A stretch of DNA of 64,000 nt from Alphaproteobacteria bacterium. Its GTDB lineage: Bacteria; Planctomycetota; Phycisphaerae; UBA1845. Position numbers and translations under genes: made by a program. Within the stretch, counting starts at the first letter, position 1. Each line of letters begins with the position of its first letter. Below, in pieces: positions 45,002 to 53,329 of this stretch. The notes beneath the pieces are model-generated. The model ran no database searches. It was not told the origin of the DNA and worked only from the letters and a program-made list of their open reading frames with translations. The stretch is taken from assembly GCA_028285105.1 (NCBI GenBank), contig JANQQE010000030.1:186001-250000 (forward strand), given 5' to 3'.

Positions 45002-45126
45002 TGCAATCTCGTCGTCGGTGAATCGAGATCGCTGGTATAACGCAAACGCAAGGAGAATGAAACTGACGAAGTGGTCCGAGAGATATTACCTGTGAAGTTT
45101 GCCAAGGCGTATGATGAATGTTCGAG

Positions 45127-45786
45127 CTAAAGACTGATCAGGCCTTCCCGGACTGCGTACCGCGTGAGCGCAACGCGATCGTGAAGGTCGAGTCGTTTCA
45201 TCATGTTGTCGCAATGACAATCGATCGTCTTGACCGCGACATTCAGGCGTTCGGCGATTTGCTTCTTGGAACGCCCGTGGGCGATGTGTTTGAGAATTTC
45301 GATCTGTCTCGGCGTGATGATGGTCCGCCGCGTTTGCAGCGGCTTTAATACGTTGCCGGTGACCGAACACTTGGCGAGACGCTTTTTGACATCGTCGGAG
45401 AAAAAGGTCTTTCCCTGCACAATGTCTTGCAGTCCATCGATGAATCGCTCCATGCTCTCGCGTTTCGAGATGAATCCGTCTGCATCCATCGCAATTGCGT
45501 GATCGACATATCGATCAAAAACACTGGCGCTGATGAAAACTGTTTTAATACCGGGTTGGACCCGGCGAATTTCAAGAGCCAGATTGGTGCCTGACTCTCC
45601 GTCCAGGTTGATGTCGATGAGAGCGATCGTGCAATTGGCATGCTGCAACTGCTTCAAGGCTTCTTTGCGGTTGGCTGCCGTCGCCACGACCTCGAACCCC
45701 GGGATGCGATTGAGGACATCCTGAAAGGTCGATCGGACCATCTCATGGTCGTCCACCAGTAGAATTCGAGCCGCACTCTTAATCAT
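45127..45786 (-). CDS. NarL/LuxR-type response regulator
   Basis: The ATG at 45786 overlaps the last 8 bases of the histidine kinase gene; the long open frame ahead of it is antisense-like extension. The 219-residue protein has a receiver domain with acidic ARILLVDDHEMVRST, phosphoacceptor Asp in ALIDINLDGE, Ser in FISASVF and Lys in GFISKRES. The C-terminal LuxR helix-turn-helix is ITPRQIEILKHIAHGRSKKQIAERLNVAVKTIDCH. It is predicted to be phosphorylated by the upstream kinase and to control genes not identified here. Confidence 0.95.
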   Translation of the reverse strand: MIKSAARILLVDDHEMVRSTFQDVLNRIPGFEVVATAANRKEALKQLQHANCTIALIDINLDGESGTNLALEIRRVQPGIKTVFISASVFDRYVDHAIAMDADGFISKRESMERFIDGLQDIVQGKTFFSDDVKKRLAKCSVTGNVLKPLQTRRTIITPRQIEILKHIAHGRSKKQIAERLNVAVKTIDCHCDNMMKRLDLHDRVALTRYAVREGLISL

Positions 45787-46903
45787 GACCGTTGCATCGC
45801 TCGTCGTTTTGAAACATTGGAAATTCGACGCGAACTTCCGTTCCCCTGCCGATGGTCGATTCAAGCGCCATCGTTCCGCCATGGTCACTGACCACATCGG
45901 CGACGATGGACAAACCAAGCCCACTACCTGAGCTGCTGCGCTTCGTCGAAAAACCCGTTTCAAATGCGCGCCTGGCCGTTTGCGCATCCATGCCAACACC
46001 CGTATCTCGTACTTTCAAAACAGCGCGAAGCGACTGTGCGTGCTGGCTGCTCGCAGTCTTTCCGTTGAGATAAGGTCGGGCGGGACATCTGTTCGGTACA
46101 TCGAGGGAAACGAACACATGCCCGCCCGAGCGCAATGACTCGACGGCATTCGAAAGAAGATTTTGAACGACTCGACCCAACTGCGTTGCATTCCCGTAAA
46201 CGGGCACCGGAATGTGGGATGGCACATCCTCGATGATTGAAATGTTGGGCGGCATCCATGAGCGGGCGCTTTCCACAGTCGCCTGGATCACCTGATTCAA
46301 ATCGACTCTCGACTTGGGCACGCCAGCCAGGGCGTCGGATTTTCGCAGCAGCGCCGACAGACCAAGCGCCCGCTTGGCGGCCAACTGGATTGCGCGAATC
46401 GAATGGGCACATCGCCGATCGAATTTGAGATCGGATTGGGCGAGTTCTGCACGGTTGGCAATCACCGACAGAAGATTGTCCAGATCGTGGACGAACTGCC
46501 CAACGTTCATACTTCCGTGGGCATCTGCGGTCCTGTTCTTTCCTGCGACACCGTTCAGACCCGGCTGCATGGTGCTTTGTATCTGCTCTGTGCTTTGCAG
46601 CTGATCTGTGCTTTTGAACTGCTCAGGTCGGTCAATGGATTTGCTGACCAACGCTCTCTCTTGAGTCGGACATTCTTGATTCAATATTTCCAGATTCTGA
46701 GTTTCCCTTCGAATCAACGCTCTTGGTCCCTTCGCTACCGTCGAACCCGACGGCTGACCTTCGATCGCAAGCAGGCGGTTTTCGGGATGCCTCCGATTGC
46801 CATTGGATTCGTCTGCCAATCGGTGCTGGCCCCGCGTCAGCGCGCGGAGTCGGCGACGGGCCCGGCGCAGTGCGGCAGAACTTCCTTTCAAGAATTGATG
46901 CAT
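45779..46903 (-). CDS. Soluble histidine kinase, partner of the response regulator
   Basis: The protein has no transmembrane segment and no recognised sensor domain. Its first 130 residues are basic then low-complexity with repeating QST units (TDQLQSTEQIQST). The phosphoacceptor helix starts FVHDLDNLLSVI; the ATPase boxes are LLSNAVES (N), VRDTGVGMD (G1) and GSGLGLSIV (G2), all intact. The frame opens at a TTG (46930); ATG at 46903 is chosen because it has GGAGG upstream, though spacing (11) is long. It ends 8 bases inside the response regulator start, indicating translational coupling. The signal sensed is unknown. Confidence 0.88.
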   Translation of the reverse strand: MHQFLKGSSAALRRARRRLRALTRGQHRLADESNGNRRHPENRLLAIEGQPSGSTVAKGPRALIRRETQNLEILNQECPTQERALVSKSIDRPEQFKSTDQLQSTEQIQSTMQPGLNGVAGKNRTADAHGSMNVGQFVHDLDNLLSVIANRAELAQSDLKFDRRCAHSIRAIQLAAKRALGLSALLRKSDALAGVPKSRVDLNQVIQATVESARSWMPPNISIIEDVPSHIPVPVYGNATQLGRVVQNLLSNAVESLRSGGHVFVSLDVPNRCPARPYLNGKTASSQHAQSLRAVLKVRDTGVGMDAQTARRAFETGFSTKRSSSGSGLGLSIVADVVSDHGGTMALESTIGRGTEVRVEFPMFQNDERCNGHD

Positions 46904-47106
46904 GCGAAGTGTCGCCTCCACCGATTTCAAATCCGATTCCTGTTTTTCCCATGCGCAGCGAAGTTTGCTTCACTGCACCCCCAAGCCAAAAAGGCGCAAC
47001 TTCACCATCAACTCGCAAGCCGAGTTTCATTCCTTCGCTTGGCTACGCTTTCGAGACGACAAAAGACAATCGCTTTTGCATAGCGCTTCAGAGCGGCCCA
47101 ACGCAT

Positions 47107-47874
47107 CTAGCCGGCCTGGCTCTTAACCAACGTGATGCAGTTTGACATCGCCATCAGGTCGGCCATCGCTCCGCTCTCTTCGAGCAGTTGCGTCATCTGA
47201 TCGCGATTCAATCGATCGCTTACATTTTGCTTTTCAAGAGCCAATGCAAATTCATCAACCAACGCATCGCGCGTGTGTTCGGCAGACCGAAGTCTCTCTT
47301 GAAGGTCATCGCTGCAAAGTCGGTCGGCGATTCGATCGACCTCTGCAAATGAACTATCGCAATTCATGTGCCGCAGCGTTGTGTACACAAGCATCGGCGC
47401 CAACTTCGCAAAAAGCTGTCGGGCCTGATCGGCTGTCAACTGTCGTGTCACATCCGTCAGAATGCCTGCCGGTTCATTGGAGACTGATGACGGTGACAAC
47501 TTGGCGTGTTCGCTGGCGGCCAACCGATCCTTGATCTGAGCAACGATTGCATCGAAATCGACAACGACGTCTGACTCATCATCGCTGATCAATTCTGAGT
47601 TGCTGACTGAGAGGTCGACAGTCAGCGCAACACGCAATCGGTCAATTTTCGGGTCGGCACGATGAAATTCATCCGCCAATTGAGCATTGGACGTCATCAA
47701 TTCATTGAACACTGCGGGGTCCTCGACACTTAAGGTTTCGAGCAGCTTTCTCAAATACAAAGCATCGTCAGTCGATTTCTTTCCTGATGGCGATTGCTTT
47801 CCTGATGACGATCGCTTCCCCAATGCCGATTCATTTGTCGGATTTTGATCTGATGAATCTTCGCACATGGACAT
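47107..47874 (-). CDS. Protein of unknown function in the sigma/two-component operon
   Basis: The ATG at 47874 has AGGTGG eight bases upstream and begins 35 bases after the sigma factor stop; the frame opens further upstream but overlaps the sigma gene. The 255-residue product has a short repeat-like basic N-terminus (GKRSSSGKQSPSGKKS) followed by acidic, helical sequence (YLRKLLETLSVEDPAVFNELM; FAKLAPMLVYTTLRHMNCDSSFAEVDRIADRL; TQLLEESGAMADLMAMSN). No membrane segment is seen. It could be a regulator of the sigma factor or of the kinase, but no anti-sigma domain (ZAS) is visible. Function unknown. Confidence 0.7.
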   Translation of the reverse strand: MSMCEDSSDQNPTNESALGKRSSSGKQSPSGKKSTDDALYLRKLLETLSVEDPAVFNELMTSNAQLADEFHRADPKIDRLRVALTVDLSVSNSELISDDESDVVVDFDAIVAQIKDRLAASEHAKLSPSSVSNEPAGILTDVTRQLTADQARQLFAKLAPMLVYTTLRHMNCDSSFAEVDRIADRLCSDDLQERLRSAEHTRDALVDEFALALEKQNVSDRLNRDQMTQLLEESGAMADLMAMSNCITLVKSQAG

Positions 47875-47909
47875 ACATGCCACCTTCAAACTAAGTTCAA
47901 ACACTGAAA

Positions 47910-48485
47910 TCAGGAGATTTGTTGACGAAGGCGATCGAGCGATTCCACAATCAAGTCCGACACACGATGCCAATCTATGTCCAACTGGCGGGCGATCGCG
48001 TTGATCGAGTTTCCGTCGACAACATAGCTCCACAATACCAAACGATTGAGGTCGTCGAGTTCGCAGAAAATTTTTCGAACCCGGAGGATTTCCTCGTTTT
48101 TGACACTCTGAGCGGGACTTGAAGTTGTCGCATTTGTGGGATTCAGGTAGCGGGCGATGTCGGTTAGTTCACTTTCAGCCGACGCACCCACAGAAATCTT
48201 GGACCCGATCTTGCCTCGGGCGGCTGAGAGTTGATGGGCTTTTGACTTGACCAGATCAAGTGCCGCGTTCTTTGCAACTTGACGGGCAAAGCGAAACAAC
48301 CCGTCATCGTCCGGTAACACGCGCTCTTTGCTGCGTATCAGCATCAACAGGGCATGCTGAACCAGGTCGTCGCGATCGGACGAGACCGTACTGGAGAAGG
48401 ACGCCTCCAGATAGCGACTTAGCCGCGTCCGCAGTTGGAAGATTTCCTTCGATGAGATTACAGTCCACCATGGATTGTTTGACAT
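47910..48485 (-). CDS. ECF-like RNA polymerase sigma factor
   Basis: The 191-residue protein has a region 2 with DDLVQHALLMLIRSKE and FRFARQVAKNAALDLVKSK, and a C-terminal region 4 (LDDLNRLVLWSYVVDGNSINAIARQLDIDWHRVSDLIVESLDRLRQQI) with the helix-turn-helix. The domain 2 and 4 pairing without region 3 is the group 4 layout. It heads the minus-strand operon with the unknown protein, histidine kinase and response regulator, and is divergent from a Ser/Thr kinase gene 269 bases away. In planctomycetes many such sigma factors are linked to Ser/Thr kinases rather than to anti-sigma factors; a link here is inference. Confidence 0.92.
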   Translation of the reverse strand: MSNNPWWTVISSKEIFQLRTRLSRYLEASFSSTVSSDRDDLVQHALLMLIRSKERVLPDDDGLFRFARQVAKNAALDLVKSKAHQLSAARGKIGSKISVGASAESELTDIARYLNPTNATTSSPAQSVKNEEILRVRKIFCELDDLNRLVLWSYVVDGNSINAIARQLDIDWHRVSDLIVESLDRLRQQIS

Positions 48486-48754
48486 GACTCATCCATGATT
48501 CACATTAAAATATCAACATGAATCGTCTGCCCATATGGATCGGTCGGAATCCATCAATGCGGTTTTGTCGCCTGATGTCAAAGTGAACACGCTTCACACT
48601 TGCACCTAACGAGAATCACCGCAAATGGATTCAAGAACCCTGCAAGATCGAACGCACCAGTGAGTGTTTCTTGCTTCGGATCAACGATCCGACTTGTTGG
48701 AGTTTACCCCATAATCGCGTCATCGAGTCACAAAAGACATAAAAAACGATAGCC

Positions 48755-51232
48755 ATGAAAGAATCTCAGGTCCAGATTTTTATGTCCGCGATGTTTGCAG
48801 ACGATGCGCGAGACGACGAGATTCTGAATCTCGCAAGCGAACTTGCACATCAACCCGACGCACTGGAACACATCCGCAAGGCTTGGCAAAGCGCCGAACT
48901 TCCAATCATTTCCGATTATTTTTGTCTTCGTCGCCTGGGACACGGAAGTTCCGGAGTGGTCTACAAAGCGCTCCATTTCTGCGAAACCCCCGAATGGGTG
49001 GCACTGAAAGTCTTGCGCCATGTGACCGATCGCGACACGGTTCGCTTCATTGAACGCGAAATCGAAATCCTCAAAGCGCTCGACAGTCCAAACATTTCCC
49101 GATATCTCGATTCCGGTCACTTTGCAGGTTCGCACTACCTTGCGATGGAATTGCTCGAAGGCGTTCCTCTCGATGAATACATCAGCGATCCAGCGATGAC
49201 CATTGAAGATCGACTTCGTGTCTTCGAGCGCGTGTGTCACGTCATCGCCGAGGTACATGAACAAGGCGTTGTTCACCGAGATCTGACGCCGCGCCACCTG
49301 TTGATCGACTCGACTGGCCAGCCCCGGCTTGTCGATTTCGGACTCTCCGCGGTGCAATCGGAAGAATGGGCGACGCACATTCGCAAGACTCAGACACAGT
49401 TGGGTCGCATCATGGGAACGGTCAAATACATGTCTCCGGAACAGACCTGGGGGGGCATGGTCCCGATCGATCACGGCTGCGATATTTGGGCGCTTGGCGT
49501 GATGCTCTATGAGATTGCAACTGAAGGCGAATACCCGTATAGCCAAGAACCGACAGATGGTATGAATGCGGGCGATTCGCTGCTTCAACGCATTCAAAAC
49601 GAAATGCCGCGCAAGCCACGCATACCGGACGCGCGTTATGCCAACGGACTATCGACGCTGATCTCCCGATGCCTCGCACCAGAACCCAGGCGAAGGATCG
49701 ATTCAGCGCGCGATCTTGCCCAGGACATCGCCAGCATCTACAAGAGCGACTCCATCCGGACGAAACCGCTTACAGTTCGTTATCGATTTCAACGCATTGC
49801 CATAGGCATGATGTTGCGTTCGCGTTCGGCGGTCTGGATGCTGATCATCGCGTCAGTCCTTGGAACGATTTACCTGGGAACACTTCGATACGGTGTCGAT
49901 TTTGGAAGTGTCAGCGACGCACACAGCGCCCGGGCCCAGACGCAGCTCATTAAAAAGGATATGACGCATGGTCCGATCGACTTTGCGATCATTGCGATCG
50001 GCGACGAAACCGCCAACGCGGTAACGGAATTTGCCAGGTCAAACGGACTTGCCGACATACGAACCGATTTGAAATCGTGGCGCCCATTGCACGGACAATT
50101 GATGTCACGATTGGCCGCCAGCGAACCCCGTGCGGTCGTGTGGGATTTCTATTTCAAGTCAGGGCAACCGGGCGATCCGCGATTTGTCGAAGGCATCAGG
50201 CGTCTCGACGAAGCCCACATTCCAGTTGTACTCGGTGCGCTGGACTACGATGACGACGGTAAACCGAAAATCAGTCCCGACATATACGAACCGCTGAGCG
50301 AAGTGATTCATCATGGACTGCTCTATTCGCGCAGCATGGAGGACCGCCCGGGAGAATTTATCGTTGCCCTCAAACGCAAAGACCGGGTCTATCCGTCGTT
50401 GGCGCTTGCAACCCTTGGGGGACTGTGCTTTCCAAGACTTCAAAGCGATTTTTCGTGGCGGCCCGGATCGGACGAATTAACCATTCAGCATCGCGAGCGC
50501 GGGACCGACGACTACATTCGCGACATCGATCAAATCCAGGTCATGACACTACCGCCAGTACGGGACGGACGGCATGAAACCCAACATGGCGACCAGGCAG
50601 CGGTAAAGGTTTTTGACCTGGTTCCGCTGGAAAAACAACACGCGAGAACCATCGCCTACGAAGATTTGATCATTGCAGACGATATTCAAATGAGCGAATG
50701 GGTTGGCGGCAAGGTCGTCATTTTCATCGATGTGCGATCGCCGAGTTTCTGGTCGCTACGCAAACCAGATCTTCACTCGGTCAGGTATCCATCAGGGGTG
50801 ATTCACAATGTACCGGGCGGTTACTTGATGGCCAACGCAATTGAGGGCATCGTCAGTTCGTACTCCGTCAACAGACGCTACTGGTTACCGATCGAAGCCT
50901 ATACATTGGTGGTCGGAATGGCTGTTGTCGGTTGCCTGCTGGCCAGTCTGCTCTCGCGGAGAGGCGCGTGTCGAACGCTTCGCAGCCAATTGACAACGGC
51001 TGGCACACTCGCAACGATTACCGTTGTTAGTGGGTACCTTGCGCTCAACCCGGCTGCACGCAATTACACGGACTGGGCCATCGCCGGAGCGGCAGCCGGC
51101 TCGACGGCATTACTGGCGCTTTGGGTCGAATACGTGCGAAATCAATATCGGTTTCCACGCCATTCGAATTCGCCTGATCCCAAACGCCAAAGCAGCCGTC
51201 AGAGCCAACTGGACACCTCCGACTCGGCTTGA
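48755..51232 (+). CDS. Ser/Thr protein kinase with CHASE2 sensor and altered catalytic loop
   Basis: Residues 55-330 form a protein kinase domain: LGHGSSGVV (P-loop), Lys85 in VALKVL, Glu in REIEIL, VVHRDLTPRHLL (174-183) and VDFGLS (DFG 194-196), then GTVKYMSPEQ. In the catalytic loop the usual HRDLKPxN reads HRDLTPRH, so Lys is Thr and the Mg-binding Asn is His181. A membrane segment (VWMLIIASVLGTIYLG, 360-375) leads to a CHASE2 domain (about 395-690: FAIIAIGDETANAV, VVWDFYFKSG, VVLGALDYDDDG), then further membrane segments to residue 780. CHASE2 is an extracellular sensor. The gene is divergent from the sigma operon and probably acts in the same network (inference). Confidence 0.9.
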   Translation: MKESQVQIFMSAMFADDARDDEILNLASELAHQPDALEHIRKAWQSAELPIISDYFCLRRLGHGSSGVVYKALHFCETPEWVALKVLRHVTDRDTVRFIEREIEILKALDSPNISRYLDSGHFAGSHYLAMELLEGVPLDEYISDPAMTIEDRLRVFERVCHVIAEVHEQGVVHRDLTPRHLLIDSTGQPRLVDFGLSAVQSEEWATHIRKTQTQLGRIMGTVKYMSPEQTWGGMVPIDHGCDIWALGVMLYEIATEGEYPYSQEPTDGMNAGDSLLQRIQNEMPRKPRIPDARYANGLSTLISRCLAPEPRRRIDSARDLAQDIASIYKSDSIRTKPLTVRYRFQRIAIGMMLRSRSAVWMLIIASVLGTIYLGTLRYGVDFGSVSDAHSARAQTQLIKKDMTHGPIDFAIIAIGDETANAVTEFARSNGLADIRTDLKSWRPLHGQLMSRLAASEPRAVVWDFYFKSGQPGDPRFVEGIRRLDEAHIPVVLGALDYDDDGKPKISPDIYEPLSEVIHHGLLYSRSMEDRPGEFIVALKRKDRVYPSLALATLGGLCFPRLQSDFSWRPGSDELTIQHRERGTDDYIRDIDQIQVMTLPPVRDGRHETQHGDQAAVKVFDLVPLEKQHARTIAYEDLIIADDIQMSEWVGGKVVIFIDVRSPSFWSLRKPDLHSVRYPSGVIHNVPGGYLMANAIEGIVSSYSVNRRYWLPIEAYTLVVGMAVVGCLLASLLSRRGACRTLRSQLTTAGTLATITVVSGYLALNPAARNYTDWAIAGAAAGSTALLALWVEYVRNQYRFPRHSNSPDPKRQSSRQSQLDTSDSA

Positions 51233-51274
51233 GCATAGCCTTGCCAACGACCTGCCAACATGACAAGCCCGCCA

Positions 51275-51394
51275 CTAGGCCACCCAGGAAATTGCGCCCA
51301 TCAAGAACGCCATCATGGCTGCCGCAAACATCACAACTCGACTGAACCATTGAACGATCATTTGTTCGTTTTGACTAAGTGGATAATGCATCAT
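51275..51394 (-). CDS. 39-residue membrane micro-protein, second of a small-gene pair
   Basis: Read on the minus strand, ATG at 51394 (two consecutive ATG codons) starts a 39-codon frame: MMHYPLSQNEQMIVQWFSRV, then VMFAAAMMAFLMGAISWVA. The last half is a single hydrophobic helix of about 20 residues. A very strong ribosome binding site (AGGGAGG) lies about seven bases upstream and overlaps the stop codon of the 45-codon gene ahead of it (14-base gap), so the two are translationally coupled. No family is recognised. The strong initiation signals and the non-shadow position support a real gene. It lies 42 bases after the kinase stop on the other strand. Confidence 0.62.
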   Translation of the reverse strand: MMHYPLSQNEQMIVQWFSRVVMFAAAMMAFLMGAISWVA

Positions 51395-51408
51395 TGCATT
51401 CCTCCCTT

Positions 51409-51546
51409 TCAACCTTCTGACCCGAGGATTTCCCACGCGATTCCGTTTTCAACCATGTCGATGAAGATGTTGTAAAGATCTTCAAGTGGGCCACTAAAGA
51501 CGTAGTCTGCTACGACAAATCCGTTCGCAACCATTTCTTCAAACAT
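51409..51546 (-). CDS. 45-residue acidic micro-protein, first of a small-gene pair
   Basis: On the minus strand ATG at 51546 starts 45 codons (MFEEMVANGFVVADYVFSGP, then LEDLYNIFIDMVENGIAWEI and LGSEG), with AAGGAG nine to ten bases upstream. It is acidic (about nine Asp/Glu, no Lys or Arg) and contains a possible internal repeat: MVANGFVVA and MVENGIAWE are ten residues of similar layout. No signal or membrane segment. It is coupled to the membrane micro-protein downstream. No family is recognised. The compact, acidic chain and adjacent membrane peptide suggest a two-component micro-protein system; this is inference. Confidence 0.62.
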   Translation of the reverse strand: MFEEMVANGFVVADYVFSGPLEDLYNIFIDMVENGIAWEILGSEG

Positions 51547-51877
51547 CGTTTTCTTCTCCTTGGAAAAAAGTTCGCAAGCTCAAACGTACGTGTTATGAGC
51601 GAAACAGCCCCAACCGTAGAGTGAACATGATTAGGGGCGTGAGTGGATTTGATTCTGCGGATTACGATTGATTGATGTCAATAAGCAGAACCCGAGTTGC
51701 TACAGAACTGCGTGAAATTTGAACTTCATTCAACCCAATTCCCCAGCAATCTGGGCTAAATTGGTAGTATGTGTAGAGTGTAAAATGGGGAAAATTACCG
51801 ACGGTGTTTGAAACCGCTGCATCGTTATCGGAAAACGATTGGCTCGAAAACATTCTTGCATTCAGGCTTGATAAAGC
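51547..51877. other. Divergent intergenic region between micro-protein pair and glycosyltransferase
   Basis: About 330 bases. A possible dyad lies at 51578-51600. A 63-codon minus-strand frame at 51662-51853 has no ribosome binding site and is not called. The promoter for the micro-protein pair should be here, as well as that of the glycosyltransferase. Confidence 0.5.
51578..51600. promoter_or_regulatory. Imperfect dyad upstream of the micro-protein pair
   Basis: GCTCA and TGAGC flank an inner AAC-GTACGT-GTT core, forming a 23-base imperfect palindrome 32 bases before the ATG of the 45-codon gene. It could be an operator or a leader hairpin. Called by eye only. Confidence 0.35.
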
Positions 51878-52606
51878 ATGGCGAACGTATCGATCATCGT
51901 CCCCACATACAGAGAAGCCGGCAATCTCGAAACACTGATTGGCCGGATCGCAGATGCACTAACCGATTGCTGCGAATACTACGAAGTCGTAATCGTCGAC
52001 GATGACAGTCAGGATGGAACCGAGTCGTTGATCGGATCGATGATCGACAATGGCTTGCCCGTAAGGTTGGTCGTTCGTCGCGATGATCGCGGACTAAGTT
52101 CTGCCGTCATTCGTGGATTCAATGAAGCCGTTGGCGAAACGCTGGTATGCATGGATGCAGACTTGAGTCATCCGCCGGAGATGATCCCCGCCTTACTCAA
52201 CGCCTTGGACAAACCGCAAGTCGAATTTGTCATTGGCAGCCGATACGTCAAAGGCGCTGGCACGGATGAAGACTGGGGACTGTTCCGTCGGCTGAACAGT
52301 TCTGCGGCAACGCTGCTAGCCCGTCCGTTCACGCGAGCCCGCGATCCGATGTCGGGTTTCTTTGCCATTCGCCGGGAGCGCTATCTGAATTGCGACCGCC
52401 TCAATCCATTGGGATACAAGATCGGGCTCGAACTGATCGTCAAATGCAACTGCCGCAGCGTAGCCGAAGTGCCCATACACTTCGCACAACGACGTTGCGG
52501 CAGCAGTAAATTAACATTGAAACAACAATGGTTGTATTTGCATCACATCGTGCGACTTGCCCGATACAAACTTAAGCGACGTATGGGCAATTCGGAAGAA
52601 CGCTGA
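51878..52606 (+). CDS. Family 2 glycosyltransferase (dolichol-phosphate mannose synthase-like)
   Basis: The 242-residue protein begins MANVSIIVPTYREAGNLETL and carries the GT2 motifs DDDSQDGTESL, VCMDADLSHPPEMI and MSGFFAIRRERY, the arrangement seen in DPM1/polyprenyl-phosphate mannose or glucose synthases. No transmembrane segment is visible. It transfers a sugar from a nucleotide donor to a polyprenyl-phosphate carrier, probably at the cytoplasmic membrane face. RxxRYKLKRRM at the C-terminus is basic. Donor and product cannot be told from sequence. Confidence 0.93.
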   Translation: MANVSIIVPTYREAGNLETLIGRIADALTDCCEYYEVVIVDDDSQDGTESLIGSMIDNGLPVRLVVRRDDRGLSSAVIRGFNEAVGETLVCMDADLSHPPEMIPALLNALDKPQVEFVIGSRYVKGAGTDEDWGLFRRLNSSAATLLARPFTRARDPMSGFFAIRRERYLNCDRLNPLGYKIGLELIVKCNCRSVAEVPIHFAQRRCGSSKLTLKQQWLYLHHIVRLARYKLKRRMGNSEER

Positions 52607-52615
52607 TGAACCAAT

Positions 52616-53329
52616 TTAAGGCGACGTCTTTCCCATGTTTGTCGCATCGTTCACGGTGACGCCATCGGGGACTTTGTAAACGAAACGTTCGGCGGGGATG
52701 CTCTTGTTCAGTTCAATGTCGGTGACGGTCGTCGTCATCATGACTTTGCCGTCCGGCGAGTACCCCAAAACTTTTACTTGGGCACCGCAGTCTTTTCGGC
52801 AATAGAATACGATTTTGTCGATCCCTGGCGTCTGCCCGCCCGTTTTCATCTCGACGACGTAGCAATCCGCACCGTCTACCTTTTCGTCAGGGAGGACCTT
52901 TGCTTCAACTTTATCGCCGTAATGCGACCATGGCATCTCTTCAGCATTGGTTGGCTTTGATTTTGTGACAGTCTTCTGACCCATTGCTTCACTTTCTGTA
53001 TACGTGAATTTACCGTCACAAACCGAGAGCAATTTCTGCTCCGTCTTCTGGCCCATCGAAACCATGTCGGACATGGTGGTGCCTTCTGTGCGCGTCTTGT
53101 ACAAGTCTCCATCACGCATCAATTCCAATATGAAATCGCTTACGCTCTTGATTTCGATGCCCTGAACATTCATGTCAACGTTGTTCTTCATCTTCGCCTT
53201 CATCGATTTCGTCTTGCGAACTGCAGCGATGAGTTCCTTTTCAACTTCCTCCAACGTTGCAGCAAATCCTGTGGCTGCAAATCCCAACAACAACATCGCC
53301 GTTACGAATGTGCGTTTGATTCTCAACAT
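52616..53329 (-). CDS. Exported LolA-like protein
   Basis: The ATG at 53329 has GGAAG upstream and gives a signal peptide (FVTAMLLLGFAATGFAATL). The mature protein (about 215 residues) has TKSMKAKMKNNVDMNVQGIEIKSV, VCDGKFTYTESEAMGQKTV, DCYVVEMKTGGQTPGIDKIVFYCRKDCG and ELNKSIPAERFVYKVPDGVTV, a pattern of outer-membrane lipoprotein-sorting (LolA/LolB-like) beta folds that bind acyl chains. Final KVPDGVTVNDAT is common in planctomycete homologues. It is convergent with the glycosyltransferase (9 bases). Function as a chaperone is inferred. Confidence 0.8.
   Translation of the reverse strand: MLRIKRTFVTAMLLLGFAATGFAATLEEVEKELIAAVRKTKSMKAKMKNNVDMNVQGIEIKSVSDFILELMRDGDLYKTRTEGTTMSDMVSMGQKTEQKLLSVCDGKFTYTESEAMGQKTVTKSKPTNAEEMPWSHYGDKVEAKVLPDEKVDGADCYVVEMKTGGQTPGIDKIVFYCRKDCGAQVKVLGYSPDGKVMMTTTVTDIELNKSIPAERFVYKVPDGVTVNDATNMGKTSP

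Noticed and set aside
45787-45999. N-terminal extension of the response regulator frame
   Set aside because: It lies antisense-free but within the kinase gene in another frame; the conserved receiver domain begins at the ATG at 45786.
51662-51853. 63-codon minus-strand frame near the micro-protein pair
   Set aside because: No ribosome binding site and no recognisable sequence; kept only as a weak possibility.
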